The notes: generated by a model from the letters alone, not told the origin. Counted from the stretch's first letter, positions 24,475 to 35,504 are shown. The stretch: DNA of 64,000 nt from Enchytraeus crypticus (GCA_905160935.1 CAJHZI010000253.1:2687001-2751000); one strand, 5' to 3'. Numbers and translations: made by a program.

Positions 24475-24665
24475 TGAGGAAGGCATTGGGGCCCATCTCG
24501 TCTAAAGCAGAATCTGCCAAGTATAATGGTATATCAAAAAGAATGTTATACATTGTAGATGATTCAAAGATCCACTCGTATGTGGACATGAAGAGGAAAA
24601 CGGAGATAGAGATGAGTGGAGGCGTTATATACCGTGGACCTGCCAGTAGGTAGTGCACTAAGCGA
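24475..24665 (+). mobile_element. LINE-A 3' end, degraded
   Basis: Matches the copy at 58440 (AATGGTATATCAAAAAGAAT), then encodes S-K-I-H-S-Y-V-D-M-K-R-K-T-E, and ends TGCCAGTAGGTAGTGCACTA. Frame breaks occur after the K-R-K-T-E block. Confidence 0.7.
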
Positions 24666-24814
24666 GAGATCCAGCTGCATTTCGCAAATCGAATTGCACT
24701 CCAGGAACATTCGAGCTAGCATCGAATCAAGCCCAGTAACAGCGCTGAAGTCGATGAAATCTTATTTTATTCCTTTACTTGCTGAATTAAATGTAAGTAA
24801 AGATATTAATAAGA

Positions 24815-25025
24815 GCAACAACAATTAGAATGCTACAGTCATCAATGACAACATTGAGCACTATTAAGACAAAATCAAGCCGGCGACAAAAAGGAAGGTC
24901 CAAAAACGGTGCAAATTCCAAAATCCAGATAATCAGTCCAAAGTAAAGGGAATTCAAGAAAAGGACTTTAAGGCGCAGGTCTCAACTCACGGACACTGGA
25001 TGGAAAAGAGAGATGGATAACCTTA
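24815..25025 (+). mobile_element. R4 repeat copy
   Basis: AATTAGAATGCTACAGTCAT, GAGCACTATTAAGACAAA, CTCAACTCACGGACACTGG and GGAAAAGAGAGATGG repeat the 14795 copy closely. Confidence 0.65.
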
Positions 25026-26324
25026 TGAGTAGACAAAGAAGGTACTATTAAATATATTTGAGCAGAGCTGCTTGAACATAGCGTAATTCAATATTTCTAA
25101 GAGTGTCTATTTGCTAAGAGAAGAACGACATTTCGAGTTTTGTCGAAGTTAATGTGATCTTACCTGGACATCACTTTCCTCAATTTGTACAATTATATTT
25201 AAGTGACAACGAGATTAAAACTGTAACTAGCCAGGTTATCAGAAGTTTTACAGAAGGAAGATCTTATTTTGAAAACAAAAATATAGGCGAATTTACAATT
25301 GTAATTATATATTACTAAATCTACATCGACATGGGCTAAGTAGGCCTAAATAGCTTCAAATTTATTTAAAATATAAGCTTCTTTAAATACAATATTACAT
25401 GCTAGATGTCAAATCTTGGCGATTATTTAGCAATCTCTAAACATAAGGCACAAATGACAGCAATTATAGTAAATGGCAATATCGGTGTAAACACTAAAAT
25501 ATCATAAAATTTTCAAATAATTAACATGAAATTCACAACAATTAACCAAAGCCTAAATATAACTAGAAAGGCACTTTGTACGGACTACTAAATTATTTAA
25601 AGAGCTACCAATCTATTGCCTAATAAGCGTTAGTCTGATTTGCAAGACACTTTATAAATCGCCAGAATAATATTACTGCGGGAACGAGAGTACACGTATC
25701 TCTGCATATATCAGGAGAGATAATACTGCACTCCGCACGAGCAAGAAACCCCCAACTCTGCTTTTGTCCGATCCCTAAAACAAAACAAATCGTTGTTACT
25801 CATTCGTTAATGTAAAACATATTGATGCTACTTGGAATGATTTCAGACAGAACCTAAATTGGAGAATAATTCACTCTTTAAGATGCGCTAAGAAAGCTTT
25901 CGCCTGCAGTTTGCATGAACAACTACCGGCACTGTATAGGAAATACTATTCAATTTTGAATGGACAAATTGAATTAGACCTAATTAATTGCACGATAGTA
26001 AATAAGTCAATAAATAGAAATTGAAATAAATAACTAAATTTCTAAAACGATACTTGTGATAAACTCCTCAATAAAATTGAGCTAAATTTAAAGTTAAAGT
26101 TGATTAGCAATGATTCCATTAAAATATATATGCCTACTTCAGTTGCCTCTTACGGGCACTTTCATAGGTCGGTTGATTCAATACATAATTTTCTCGAACC
26201 TACTCGACAAATTTTAATATGAGTCAATAGACCTATGCAGGGTTCCTAAAGTAAACAGAAGATGTATATTTCTGAAATAATGTACATGCAGATAAGCCAT
26301 GGACCTGTCCCTATAACACAAGAA

Positions 26325-26385
26325 GGTAGAGAAAGAGAGAGAGAGAGAATGAGTGAGAGAGAGGGAGAGGGAGAGGGAAGGGTAA
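26325..26385. repeat. (GA)n microsatellite
   Basis: GAGA and GGGAGA units about 500 bases downstream of the secreted-protein gene. Confidence 0.85.
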
Positions 26386-26659
26386 ATAAGCAACAAAAAT
26401 AATTTATTATGTTAAATTTTATTTAGTTAATTCAAACGTTGTGTATGGTATAAAGATGTTTAAAGCCTGACTATAAAAATCAATAGCATCACAACATAGG
26501 CCTACGTGTAATTTTTGATTTAACAGAAACTGAAGGTAAGAAGCTGAAATATTAAGAAATCTAGAGAAATGTGTAAACGCTTCAGAATCATACAGGTTGA
26601 AAGAAATACTGGACTTTGATAACGGTAACATTTTCTATACAATATCTTTATAGAAAAAT

Positions 26660-26665
26660 TTTATT
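26660..26665 (-). terminator. candidate poly(A) signal for the secreted-protein gene
   Basis: AATAAA on the minus strand about 230 bases after the stop at 26896. Reasonable but unproven. Confidence 0.35.
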
Positions 26666-26895
26666 AAATATTTAATTTATGCAAAAGATGGATTTTAATT
26701 GCCAAAACTATTCAATTTCTGCAGTTCAGAGTATCTTAAATACAAATATAATATTTAAAACTTCATCGTATATTTACCATACTAGGTATTCATACAATCT
26801 TCTAAAGAAGTAATATCGATATCAAGAACGATATGTAGATTCTTCTGATTTCATTATTTTCAAGTCGAAAATGACATTGAACTTAAACAAGAATA

Positions 26896-28275
26896 TCAAC
26901 TGCTTACACTGGTAGGTAAGGTGGTGCCGCATCTTTCATTGGAAGTATCAGACATACGACATATAGTTGTAGGCTGCAATATACCGCTAGTCATGCTACT
27001 ATTAGCGAAGGCAAGAAATTCACTACCATTGCAGTTTTCCAGCCCACCGTAAGGCTCGCATATTGCCAGAGACCGAAGCTCAATATTAAACCCTTCAACA
27101 TTAAAAATCGTTCCTTCTGAGACTAACCTAGCGAGACCAGAAAGCCTAGTCTCTAAATTATTGCTTGATTGATTGAAAGTGCAAGAATTCAGCATCACGT
27201 CTGATAGAAATAGTTGGACGTAGAAAGCGTCGAAATTATTTTTAAGATCGTCTGATGCATACGCGAACCAGTTCGTGTGAGCTTTAGCAGTCCATCTTAA
27301 TTGATCGCTTACTCTCAGCATTAGCAGCTCGGCTAAGGAATCGAGCGTGAAATTGACCCTCTGTGCAGATGTTTCGTCAATTCGAATTTTCGTCGCGATC
27401 TCCAAATACACTTCACGAGAAGAATTAGAAGCAAACATTATTCGTTCGCAGCTTTTTCTCGAAATCAGTTGATATTTTAATGCATTTGCAAATTGATTCT
27501 CCAAGAATGGATGCAATGCTTTTAGACTAAAAAATATCGCTGCAAAATCTGCACTCTCTAGTTCGCAAATTGTAAAACCGCTGTAAGATTTTTCATAGCA
27601 CAAAGTATGAATCTGAGATACGTTCTGCTCTAAACTTCCACAAAACTCAATATCGGTTGTAAAATTATTCGACGACAACGATTCAAGGCGTACTAATGAA
27701 GAGGTCTGTACCAGAATGCACTCAGCGACCCTTCCTAACCATTCTATTCCACACTGCGACGCTCCAAGACAACTTTGATTAATCGATCTACACACGGTCT
27801 CACCGAACCCTAGGGTATACTCTTGTCTGGCAGCACAGGGATAGTATTTCCTCAAACACCGCTCATACCACGTACAATCGTTTGGTGCGGGAACACGACA
27901 CTCCTCTGATAAACCAGTCGTTATATCCACTGAGCCATCCACATCACAGGAGCAATCCCTCTCCACCGCTCCTTCCTCCACGCCGTGTCTCTCCAGCATG
28001 CAGGGATAATAGCAGTAGCTGATCGAGTCACTGCAGCCCTGCTCTCCCAGCGACCTCTGGAGGATGTACTCGTACGAGGCACAGGTGGCGTACTGAGCGT
28101 GATTGTAGGTCCCTGAGTCCTGCAGGCATCTCGTTCCTCCTGCAGGTCCCACGTCCGGATCACAGTCCGACGAGGATGCTCCATGAAGATAGAGTCCTAG
28201 TGTTTGTAGAAACATAAGATAAAAGGAGCAACGATAGGACGATGTTATATGACGGCATTTTATTCCTCTTATCAT
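26896..28275 (-). CDS. secreted cysteine-rich glycoprotein, unknown function
   Basis: A single open frame of 459 codons with no internal intron. The ATG at 28275 is the first after an in-frame stop, and an AG acceptor-like site lies just upstream. The N-terminus has a hydrophobic segment (F-Y-L-M-F-L-Q-T-L-G-L-Y-L) compatible with a signal peptide; a shorter start at the internal Met is possible. The protein has 27 Cys and several N-x-S/T sites. A recognisable module is N-D-C-T-W-Y-E-R-C-L, then Y-Y-P-C, then Y-T-L-G-F-G-E-T-V-C and G-I-E-W-L-G-R-V-A-E-C. From memory, a D-C-x-W-Y-x-x-C-L-x-x-x-x-P-C pattern recurs in uncharacterised secreted proteins of marine invertebrates, but I cannot name it. 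No transmembrane helix follows. A GTAAGC just before the stop could be a donor, so the C-terminus is uncertain. Large size, even composition and Cys spacing support a real gene. Confidence 0.8.
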   Translation of the reverse strand: MIRGIKCRHITSSYRCSFYLMFLQTLGLYLHGASSSDCDPDVGPAGGTRCLQDSGTYNHAQYATCASYEYILQRSLGEQGCSDSISYCYYPCMLERHGVEEGAVERDCSCDVDGSVDITTGLSEECRVPAPNDCTWYERCLRKYYPCAARQEYTLGFGETVCRSINQSCLGASQCGIEWLGRVAECILVQTSSLVRLESLSSNNFTTDIEFCGSLEQNVSQIHTLCYEKSYSGFTICELESADFAAIFFSLKALHPFLENQFANALKYQLISRKSCERIMFASNSSREVYLEIATKIRIDETSAQRVNFTLDSLAELLMLRVSDQLRWTAKAHTNWFAYASDDLKNNFDAFYVQLFLSDVMLNSCTFNQSSNNLETRLSGLARLVSEGTIFNVEGFNIELRSLAICEPYGGLENCNGSEFLAFANSSMTSGILQPTTICRMSDTSNERCGTTLPTSVSS

Positions 28276-28298
28276 GATTAACTGGAATTAATATTAAA

Positions 28299-28329
28299 GA
28301 GGATGCTCCGTGAAGATAGAGAATTAGTG
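28299..28329 (-). repeat. duplicated signal-peptide segment upstream of the gene
   Basis: This 31-base block matches 28172-28202 inside the gene at 27 positions. On the minus strand it would encode L-I-L-Y-L-H-G-A-S-S, against L-G-L-Y-L-H-G-A-S-S in the gene. No usable donor or in-frame start is seen, so it looks like a relic. Confidence 0.65.
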
Positions 28330-28472
28330 AATGAGGGAAAGACGAAAGACTTCATCGACATAATTTATAGTTATACGATGGTCGCACATTATGCTACAAT
28401 GTTTTTATATACAGACAAGTTATACATTTTTGTATTGTAAGATTTACACTAATTTTTGTACATTTTTCTTTC

Positions 28473-28610
28473 GGCTGAAGCCAGTGGCGATGTCCATAAG
28501 TTATTCCACCGCGGATCAGTATGTGCGGGTTCAAATCTTGTGCTCGTACGTCACTGACATCGCTTTCGAGTGAGAAAACTGACGTTAGCATTAGCTTTCT
28601 TACCATTCTT
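28473..28610 (+). mobile_element. SINE-A copy, full-length
   Basis: GGCTGAAGCCAGTGGCGATG, GCGGGTTCAAATC, GTCACTGACATCGCTTTCG and GAGAAAACTGACGTTA are in order. Confidence 0.85.
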
Positions 28611-28947
28611 ATGCTTGATGCTAATTTATATATTATTAGTTTTGTCAGATATTTAGTACTATTGGTGTAGTTATTATGATACGGTACGTGTATGATATAC
28701 AAATATAGTCAGAACCAGAAGCTCTTATTTATTAAGACTTGAGCATGGCACACAATATATAGTTACTTGTATAAATGGATTCAGCTTCTACGTTTACTTT
28801 CTTCTGTAAATAAAGCCTATTTACCTACATGTATGAATAAGTAATTTCATTCGAAATATAATCTCATGCCATGGGGTACATTAAAACATTTGATTGACGA
28901 TAATGAGTGTAATAAGTAATAAATAACACCAATATAGTGACATAATT

Positions 28948-29132
28948 AACTATGTTAATATTCATCACTTGCAATACCACATGCTAAAGCCGCTAGACAA
29001 ATCATTCTATTTAATCCGTATAACGAGTCCTGTGAAAATCCGAGATTTTACGCTCTAACAACGCGGCTGGGAATCGAATCCACGAGAATTCAATTCACCT
29101 CAGGATCACATAACATTTCATGACGTTACCTG
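28948..29132 (-). mobile_element. SINE-B copy, diverged
   Basis: CGCGGCTGGGAATCGAATCC carries the B-box complement, followed by CAATTCACCTCAGGATC and TTCATGACGTTACC. The 3' body is shortened. Confidence 0.75.
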
Positions 29133-29782
29133 TATACTAAAAGTAGTTATGCCTATTTAATTATTATAACTTCATTAAATTGATTTAATCTAGCTAGTTT
29201 GAAGCCTGAAGCTTTCTTTCTATTAAAATTACGCTCAGTTTACTTTCTCAATCGCATAAAAGAAAGCAAACTTTGCTGCATTGCCCGTTTAAGGTTTTCA
29301 TTCTGTTTGCTTGAATGATTTGGTTACAAGTGGTCTTCATACTTTTTACAGAAAATGAGGAGAAGTTGTAGAGGAATTTTTTGAGAAGTTTAATTCTCAA
29401 TTAAATTCTATCTCTCAATACTTACTCACAGCCAATTTAAACCCAGTCATATTATTCACAGCCAACTAAACCCTCGTTTGAGTTTAAAGTAAAATATATT
29501 TTTTAATTATTTATTTAATAAAATAATTATTGATAAAGGATCACTGCATCGGTGATGGTAGGGTGAGAAAATAAAAGTTCTCGCGCAGACCTCTAATCAG
29601 CGGTTGAGCGACCCAAAACGAAAGGAACCTTTATTAAAAATTTTACTGTAGGCTTGCCTACACAAAATGGAGGCCAGAACTAGTTACCTAGTCGAGCGTT
29701 GTGATTACTAAGCAGGTGAAACCCTTGTTACGGGCTAAACACAGTAATATCATCACGAATATTTCATAAAAATTAATATATT

Positions 29783-29812
29783 TATTACGTGGAACTTGAA
29801 TTCCACGTAATA
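29783..29812. repeat. 12-bp perfect palindrome
   Basis: TATTACGTGGAA and its complement are separated by six bases. It is short and its function is not evident. Confidence 0.5.
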
Positions 29813-30319
29813 ATGCATTTAAACAAAAAGGAAGAAACAAAGTGCTCAGAATGTGGTAGAAACCAAATTTTATTTAATAAAAAATTAAGGACATTTCGAG
29901 TATTTGCACGTACTACGCACTGGTTCAGATTAAAAACAGGTGTTCTCTATGTGTATTTACACTACAGACTAAAATGCACTTCGTTATTTTGTTGCATGCT
30001 GAATAATTCAGTGCCAAGTAATTCAATGCAGACGGACTTAAAACTATTATACATGTAAATCATACTATATAGCTTGTCTTACTATCCAGGTTTAATATTT
30101 TAAATCGGTTAGAATTATCTAAATAAGACCATGATTTCTTAATTTCTAATTAAGATCCCAATTTCTTAATTTATGTTATGGTAAATATGCTAAAATATAG
30201 TACTATTTGAGTGACTGATTTTAAACCAAATTTACAGGAGAGGCTACAGATCATGGTGTTTAAATGACATATCTCTTGTGATACGAAAGTAAACGTTAAA
30301 CGGGGTCGCTGCAGAACAG

Positions 30320-30580
30320 CATCAGTCTTTTTCAGTCATCGTCATCCTCCCTTGAATCCCAATTTAACTGGGGTAGGGATAAAAATAGACAACCTCAAAT
30401 CCTCTCTGTCCTACACCACATCACCAGCCAATCCCCTATTTGAGACTTTTCCATTCGTTTAAATTTTTGTAGCAATTTCTGGAGCCTAGGCTCTCACCAA
30501 TCGAATGCCCATTCTGACGTTGGTATAGATCTTAGTGCTTTAGTTGCGTTCCACGACACCTGCAGTCACCGGTTGATCAA
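30320..30580 (-). mobile_element. family E retroelement 3' end, longest copy
   Basis: On the minus strand: AAAGCACTAAGATCTATACC, AACGTCAGAATGGGCATTCG, GCCTAGGCTCCAGAAATT, and a terminal GGGATTCAAGGGAGGATGAC. The first four blocks match 10805-10965. Confidence 0.65.
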
Positions 30581-30944
30581 TTCTTCAAACAACCCGGACA
30601 AATCACGGGGACAATCTTTTTCAGTCAAAGGCTGCAAACTGAAGCAAAGGTGAAAAATTACATACATTACAATACAAAAGAAGTATTAAATAATAAATGG
30701 AGAAATTAATTATAAAAACACAGGTAGTAAATTGAAGAAAAGATGAAAAATAACATTCATGAAATAAAAAAGAAATATTAATAATAGATGGAGAAAGATG
30801 TTCATGAGAGAACCATATCATTTTTAGATTTAAATTAAAATTTAAAAAGCCATTGCTCTTTAGCTTATTATTTTTGAACTCTTTCTGTAAAGTAGTCTCG
30901 AAGACTGATTTCGTCCATAACACTGCTATATAAGTTTTCGTTGT

Positions 30945-30987
30945 TAATAATGATGATGATGATGATAATAATAATAATAATAATAAT
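30945..30987. repeat. (ATG/ATA)n microsatellite
   Basis: GATGAT followed by AATAAT triplets immediately before the RLE-type LINE fragment. It could be the target-site flank or the tail of an older insertion. Confidence 0.85.
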
Positions 30988-31800
30988 AGGCGCGGCTGCT
31001 CGCAGTGTCAGCCTCCGTAGTGGAGACTGGATCAAGGCTTTACCAATCTCATCATGCGGCCTCCGTCTGGACGACGAAGCAGTCAGAGTCGCGGCCGGTC
31101 TTCGTCTGGGCACTACCTTATGTGAGCCACACAACTGCATTTGTGGTGTCTCAGTCAATGCGTTAGGCATTCACGGTGTCGTGCAAGCGTAGTGTCGGCA
31201 GAATCAGCAGACATCAGTTCATAAACGACTTGATCTGGCGCGCCCTGAGTCGAGCGAATATTCCAGCCATTAAAGAGCCCCTGGGATTGATCCGCACTGA
31301 TGGTAAACGTCCAGACGGTGTCTCAAAAATTCCATGGGCAGAGGGGAAGTGTGTTAGCTGGGACGTTACTGTTACGGACACTTTCTCAGTAAGCAATCTC
31401 GGCCTTTCTTGCGCTGCTGCTGGTGCTGCAACAGAGGCCGCGGCTAATAGGAAAACTCTGAAGTATGCCGAAATCTCTGGCAACTATACCTTCATGCCTA
31501 TGACGCCCAGCAACTCTCTCGCATCAGACTTTATTGACGAAATAGGCAGGAGGACCAGCGCCATTACTGGTGATAAGCGCGAAAAATCTTTTCTGTGGCA
31601 GCGACTGTCTATTACTCTCCAGCGATTCAATGCAGTCTGCTTCAGTGGCACTTTGGCTAAAGCGGCTTCCCAGAGTGCAGAGGAATTATTTTAATCGCTT
31701 TTTTAAAAACTTTTAATTAAATAAAGTCTCTTTTATCTTATATTTTTAGCCCAGGGCCCTTTACAGCCCAGGGCATTAAAAAAGTAATAATAATAAAATT
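30988..31800 (+). mobile_element. non-LTR retrotransposon 3' end with restriction-like-endonuclease-type region, frameshifted
   Basis: Two overlapping frames cover the C-terminus of a retrotransposon protein. The first (to about 31190) has a zinc-knuckle-like cluster C-I-C-G followed by H-G. The second (31176-31694) continues with S-C, S-R-H-Q-F-I-N-D, then G-K-R-P-D-G (near 31300), and K-C-V-S-W-D-V-T-V-T-D-T. A CCHC cluster, R-H, R-P-D and a following D-V are the layout of the RLE domain in R2/R4-type elements; that assignment is inference. One frame change near 31176 breaks the reading frame, and no reverse transcriptase domain precedes it. After the stop at 31694 come AATAAAG, a GCCCAGGG-containing 3' end and an (AAT)n tail. 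Confidence 0.75.
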
Positions 31801-31870
31801 AAAATAATAATAATAATAATAATAATTATTATTATTATTATTATTTTCATTATTATAACTATAATAATTT
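31783..31870. repeat. (AAT)n-(ATT)n palindromic microsatellite
   Basis: An AAT run switches to an ATT run, so the tract can fold back. It starts at the 3' end of the RLE-type LINE. Confidence 0.85.
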
Positions 31871-32283
31871 TAATAATATCAGTGAGTCCAATTATGCACA
31901 TTAATATTACTTTATGTCTTCAAATTTGACAAAAATCAGATTTTTTGCGTCGTCAATTGAGTGATGAAGAATTCTTCAATGCATAATATACTGTTTGCAC
32001 CACTGCTCCGGAACAGAGTTCACAATTTTTTACTTACACCCTTTTTCTCTTATACAGTGGTTAAGTGAAAATTGAGAGCTAGTGAAACGGTCACATTTTT
32101 CGGGCCCTCTTCCTTTAGGCCCCCCTATATGGGCCCTTAGTGGTGCCCATATTTGAAAATAATCCAGGTAGTCGGATTGTTCGAGTTCCCTCTCGTACCC
32201 CCCCCCTCCCCAACCTCCCTAATGCCCTTAAAACATATTTACATCTAGAAATTGCCATGGAAACAATGTAAATATAATTCCAC

Positions 32284-32345
32284 ATTTTTATCGTCAGGCC
32301 TATGGGGGGGGCCCGGGCCCCCTGGGCCCCCTGGGCCCCCTGGAT
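32284..32345. repeat. GC-rich GGGCCCCCT repeat
   Basis: Three to four units of CTGGGCCCC in otherwise AT-rich DNA, next to a GGGGGGG run. On the minus strand it gives Gly-Gly-Pro repeats. No longer gene context was found. Confidence 0.7.
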
Positions 32346-32412
32346 CTGACATTGGGTGAAGGCAATGAAAAATAATTGTTGATCGCAATATAATCTGATT
32401 AACACAGACAAG

Positions 32413-32553
32413 TATAGTACTATGATAGGACAATGAACTGAGATCAATGGGTCAAACAAAACCTATACATATTAATTTAGTTGTATAGTACAATGATAGG
32501 ACAATGAACCTAGATCAATGGGTCAAACAAAACCTATACATATTAATTTAGTT
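32413..32553. repeat. 71-bp tandem duplication
   Basis: TATAGTACTATGATAGGACA at 32413 and TATAGTACAATGATAGGACA at 32484 start two copies that are almost identical to the end (TATTAATTTAGTT), so this is a recent event. Confidence 0.9.
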
Positions 32554-33054
32554 TGGATTAACTTTGCGCGCTATTGTTCCTGTAGAAAGAAAAACTCTTG
32601 CTTTTTGTTCTTAACCCGAGCCACTTTATCGCTGTTATGCAATAATTAAAGCTGCTGCGTATCTGGTGCGTACTATGAAGAGAACAGGTAACAAGAACAA
32701 AGTTCTCAATTAGTTGCGTAGAATTATTTGAGTGTAGAAATTAGAGGCAGCTTATTGGCTTTATCTTCATCCTGCAAATAAAGAAGTCGTCTTTCTGACT
32801 GTCTGTCTGTCTGTCTGTATGTCTAACCAGGTTAAAACTGCTTTGGTTAAAGTTAATGCAATATTTCATGCAGCAATTTGGAGATTTAAAATACGAATAA
32901 AAAATAATAGTATTAATTAATTATTAATAGTTTGTTTGGTTATAAATGTTTACTTAAAGGTATCAGCACATTATACTACTCATCTATTGATGTTCAAGCT
33001 GATAAACAAGTTCAATTATAAGTGCCTATAATGTTATCCATCTAATTGGACCTG

Positions 33055-33200
33055 TGGGATGGCCGCAAGGATAAGAAGTTGTTCTGAAAAACATGACGTT
33101 ATGGGCTCCATTCACAACCGGACTATCTCTAACAATATCCCCTGTGATGGGGAAACAGACATTAAACTTGTCATTACAGCTTTACTGGCCTTACCGAACT
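33055..33200 (+). mobile_element. SINE-F copy
   Basis: A-box-like TGGCCGCAAGGATAAGA, a weak B box, then CTCTAACAATATCCCCTGTG and GGGGAAACAGACATTAAACTT. The last part is homologous to the SINE-A tail, but the head differs. Confidence 0.6.
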
Positions 33201-33514
33201 AAACGAGATAACGTTTTTCAAAGAAACTGTCGGACCTTGCAATTGTTGGAATTATATGTCTCTAATGACATCTGAAGGAAATTTAACTTTGCCCGGCACA
33301 GAACTTGATCATTTCTTTATTTTAGCGTCTATGCTGTCAGAGTCAGAGGAAGTGGATCAATTGTGTTTGTCCTTGTCGTCTCATTTACAGGACAGTAGGA
33401 GTCATTGTGCTCGCCTCGGCAGCATCATTTTTCTTTCGCGTCAATTATTTAGCTTACTTCCAGTTCTTGGATTTATCTGCAATTTCCGGTGGATGATGTG
33501 ACTTCTTATTTGTA

Positions 33515-33692
33515 GAGAGAATGAGAGAGAGAGAGAGAAATAGAGAGAGAGAGAGGATGGGTATGGTGGTATGGGAATTCAGAGATACAGGTAAGACAGA
33601 AAGACAGTCATGGATACAGACAGAGAAAGAGGAAAACGAGAGAGAAGAGATAGGCCTAGATACAGATTACTAAAGTAATCACTTGAGATTTT

Positions 33693-33756
<64 letters not shown>
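33515..33756. repeat. GA-rich and (TA)n microsatellites
   Basis: AGAG/AGAC-rich sequence at 33515-33660 and a pure TA run at about 33694-33756. Confidence 0.85.
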
Positions 33757-34310
33757 CACATATCGATTTATTCTGCACTTGTTTAAGCTTAACGATTTTT
33801 AACCTTTGAGTTCGCAGCTATGCTATTTTCGGCTCGGCCATCATTAGTGGAGCCTTCGAGCTCCTCAGTTCACAATACTGTCACAAAATGCTGTATGACA
33901 GAACCAATTAAAATACTGCCGATAAACTTAGAAGTTCGTTTATATATTACGGCAAAAAAGCCAAATTTTTTTCTATATTATGGCAAAAGCCTATACTATG
34001 GCAAAAATGATCAAATAGGGGTTCACGCTAGCAATTATTTCTGAAAATCGTCAACATTTCTTAATATTTGTGGACTTTAAAATAGCATTAAGAATAAATA
34101 ACAACACTTTAAGACTATTACTGTCTGAGTACACTCCTTATACATGCAATGGAGAAGACTGTGCATTCTTACTTCATAATACTGTTGAAATGCCATCTCC
34201 CAAGATGAAGCATCCAGCATTAATTCTCCGTAGATAATGTCGTGAGTCGATAGAATCAATCATTGCGAGGTACAGCTGATAGTTGTGATAAGGACTGATA
34301 AAGGGTGACT

Positions 34311-34387
34311 TATCAGGTAGATGATAGCGAAGATCATGACAGTCAGTCCAATAGACTGTCATACTCTTCGCTATCATCTACCTGATA
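34311..34387. repeat. long hairpin, 34-bp arms
   Basis: TATCAGGTAGATGATAGCGA at 34311 begins an arm of 34 bases that pairs with 34354-34387 with two mismatches, around a 9-base loop (34345-34353). The arms are of mixed base composition, so this is not an AT slippage product. Confidence 0.85.
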
Positions 34388-34436
34388 TCTATCATCTACT
34401 CTGTCCAATAGAGTGTCTAACATCATTGGTTAACCC

Positions 34437-34705
34437 TCAGTCATAGTCATAGTCATGGTTATAGTCATAGACATGTCACAGTCATAGTCATGGTTATAGC
34501 AATAGTTATAGTTATAGTCATAGTCATAGTAATAGTCACAGTCATAGTCATAGTCATAATCACAATCATAGTCATAGTCATAATCATAGTCATATTGTCA
34601 TATTGTCATATTCAACACATATTTTCATATTGTCATATTGTCATATTGTCATAGTCATAGTCATAATCATAGTCATAGTATTAGTCCTAGTCATTGTAGT
34701 AGTCA
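34437..34705. repeat. hexamer satellite, (CATAGT)n
   Basis: Degenerate TCATAG/TTATAG units over about 270 bases, with an inner block of TCATATTG repeats. Confidence 0.9.
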
Positions 34706-35504
34706 TGGAATGAGCCATAGCTTAGCTTTACTGGACTAAAAGCTGTTATTTGCCATCGTAAAGTCAATCAGTCTTTAATACAAAAGTTTTGAGACGATAT
34801 CAATGCTTACCAGTGTCAAACAACCATACTACGACATTTGTTAAGATCTAATTATGTTGTAATATTGATAATAAAGTCTTATTTTAAAATAAACCCTCGT
34901 TAACTACATTTTAAATGAAAACCAATGCGAATAAGATGAAAAATCACGAAAAAATAGTGAAAGAAACAACTAATAACCTGCTGTTATCTGCAAGAGATAT
35001 TTTTCATTATCTACTCGTTATTATCAATTTAAATTACTACAAATTTACTACAGATAGAAGCAAATTATATACACAAATTAAGTAAATAAAACAAAATCAT
35101 TAAGATTAATTAAAATATTTAACAAGTAAATGTAACCGGCTTGCCTAATGTAACAAACTGGAAGCATCATTCATCGTTTTCGCAGCTATTGCTGCAAGGA
35201 CAGCATGGGTCGGTCACAATTTTCTGCACATTACTAATGTATGACGTCGTCTCATTTGCCACGGATACATCGCTCTTTCTATCCTACATTTGTCATGGAC
35301 TGGAATCCAATTCCTATCGCCCCCGCATATGTTCCGTGTAAATGGAACTACCGGCACCAAGTGACGCTTCAATAAATCTGAAGAAGGGGTTGTCGGGTAG
35401 TCTAAAGTCGACATTTTAACAACTGCTGAAGTTTACACAAACGCTTATTAGTATAATACGAAACCTAATAAAATATAACTTTTACAGAAATTAACAAACA
35501 ATAA

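Larger units (their letters stand above)
11260..26658. other. gene desert with repeats
   Basis: No credible coding exon was seen on either strand between the receptor gene and the secreted-protein gene. The stretch holds SINE-A copies, tandem (TA)n tracts, LINE-A and LINE-B tails, the R4 and R5 repeat families, an inverted repeat, a 5S-like SINE and unclassified AT-rich DNA. A somewhat CpG-richer patch at about 17240-17500 has no recognisable gene. Confidence 0.55.

Noticed and set aside
27921-28184. 87-codon minus-strand frame
   Set aside because: Alternative frame of the secreted-protein gene; it does not preserve the Cys spacing.
31214-31483. 89-codon minus-strand frame
   Set aside because: Antisense of the retrotransposon segment, whose plus-strand frame matches known mobile-element protein patterns.
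34437-34705. CRISPR array
   Set aside because: The repeats are short degenerate hexamers without spacers, and the DNA is plainly eukaryotic.
35141-35414. 66-codon frames on both strands
   Set aside because: No domain, no splice-consistent continuation, and neither strand resembles a known protein.
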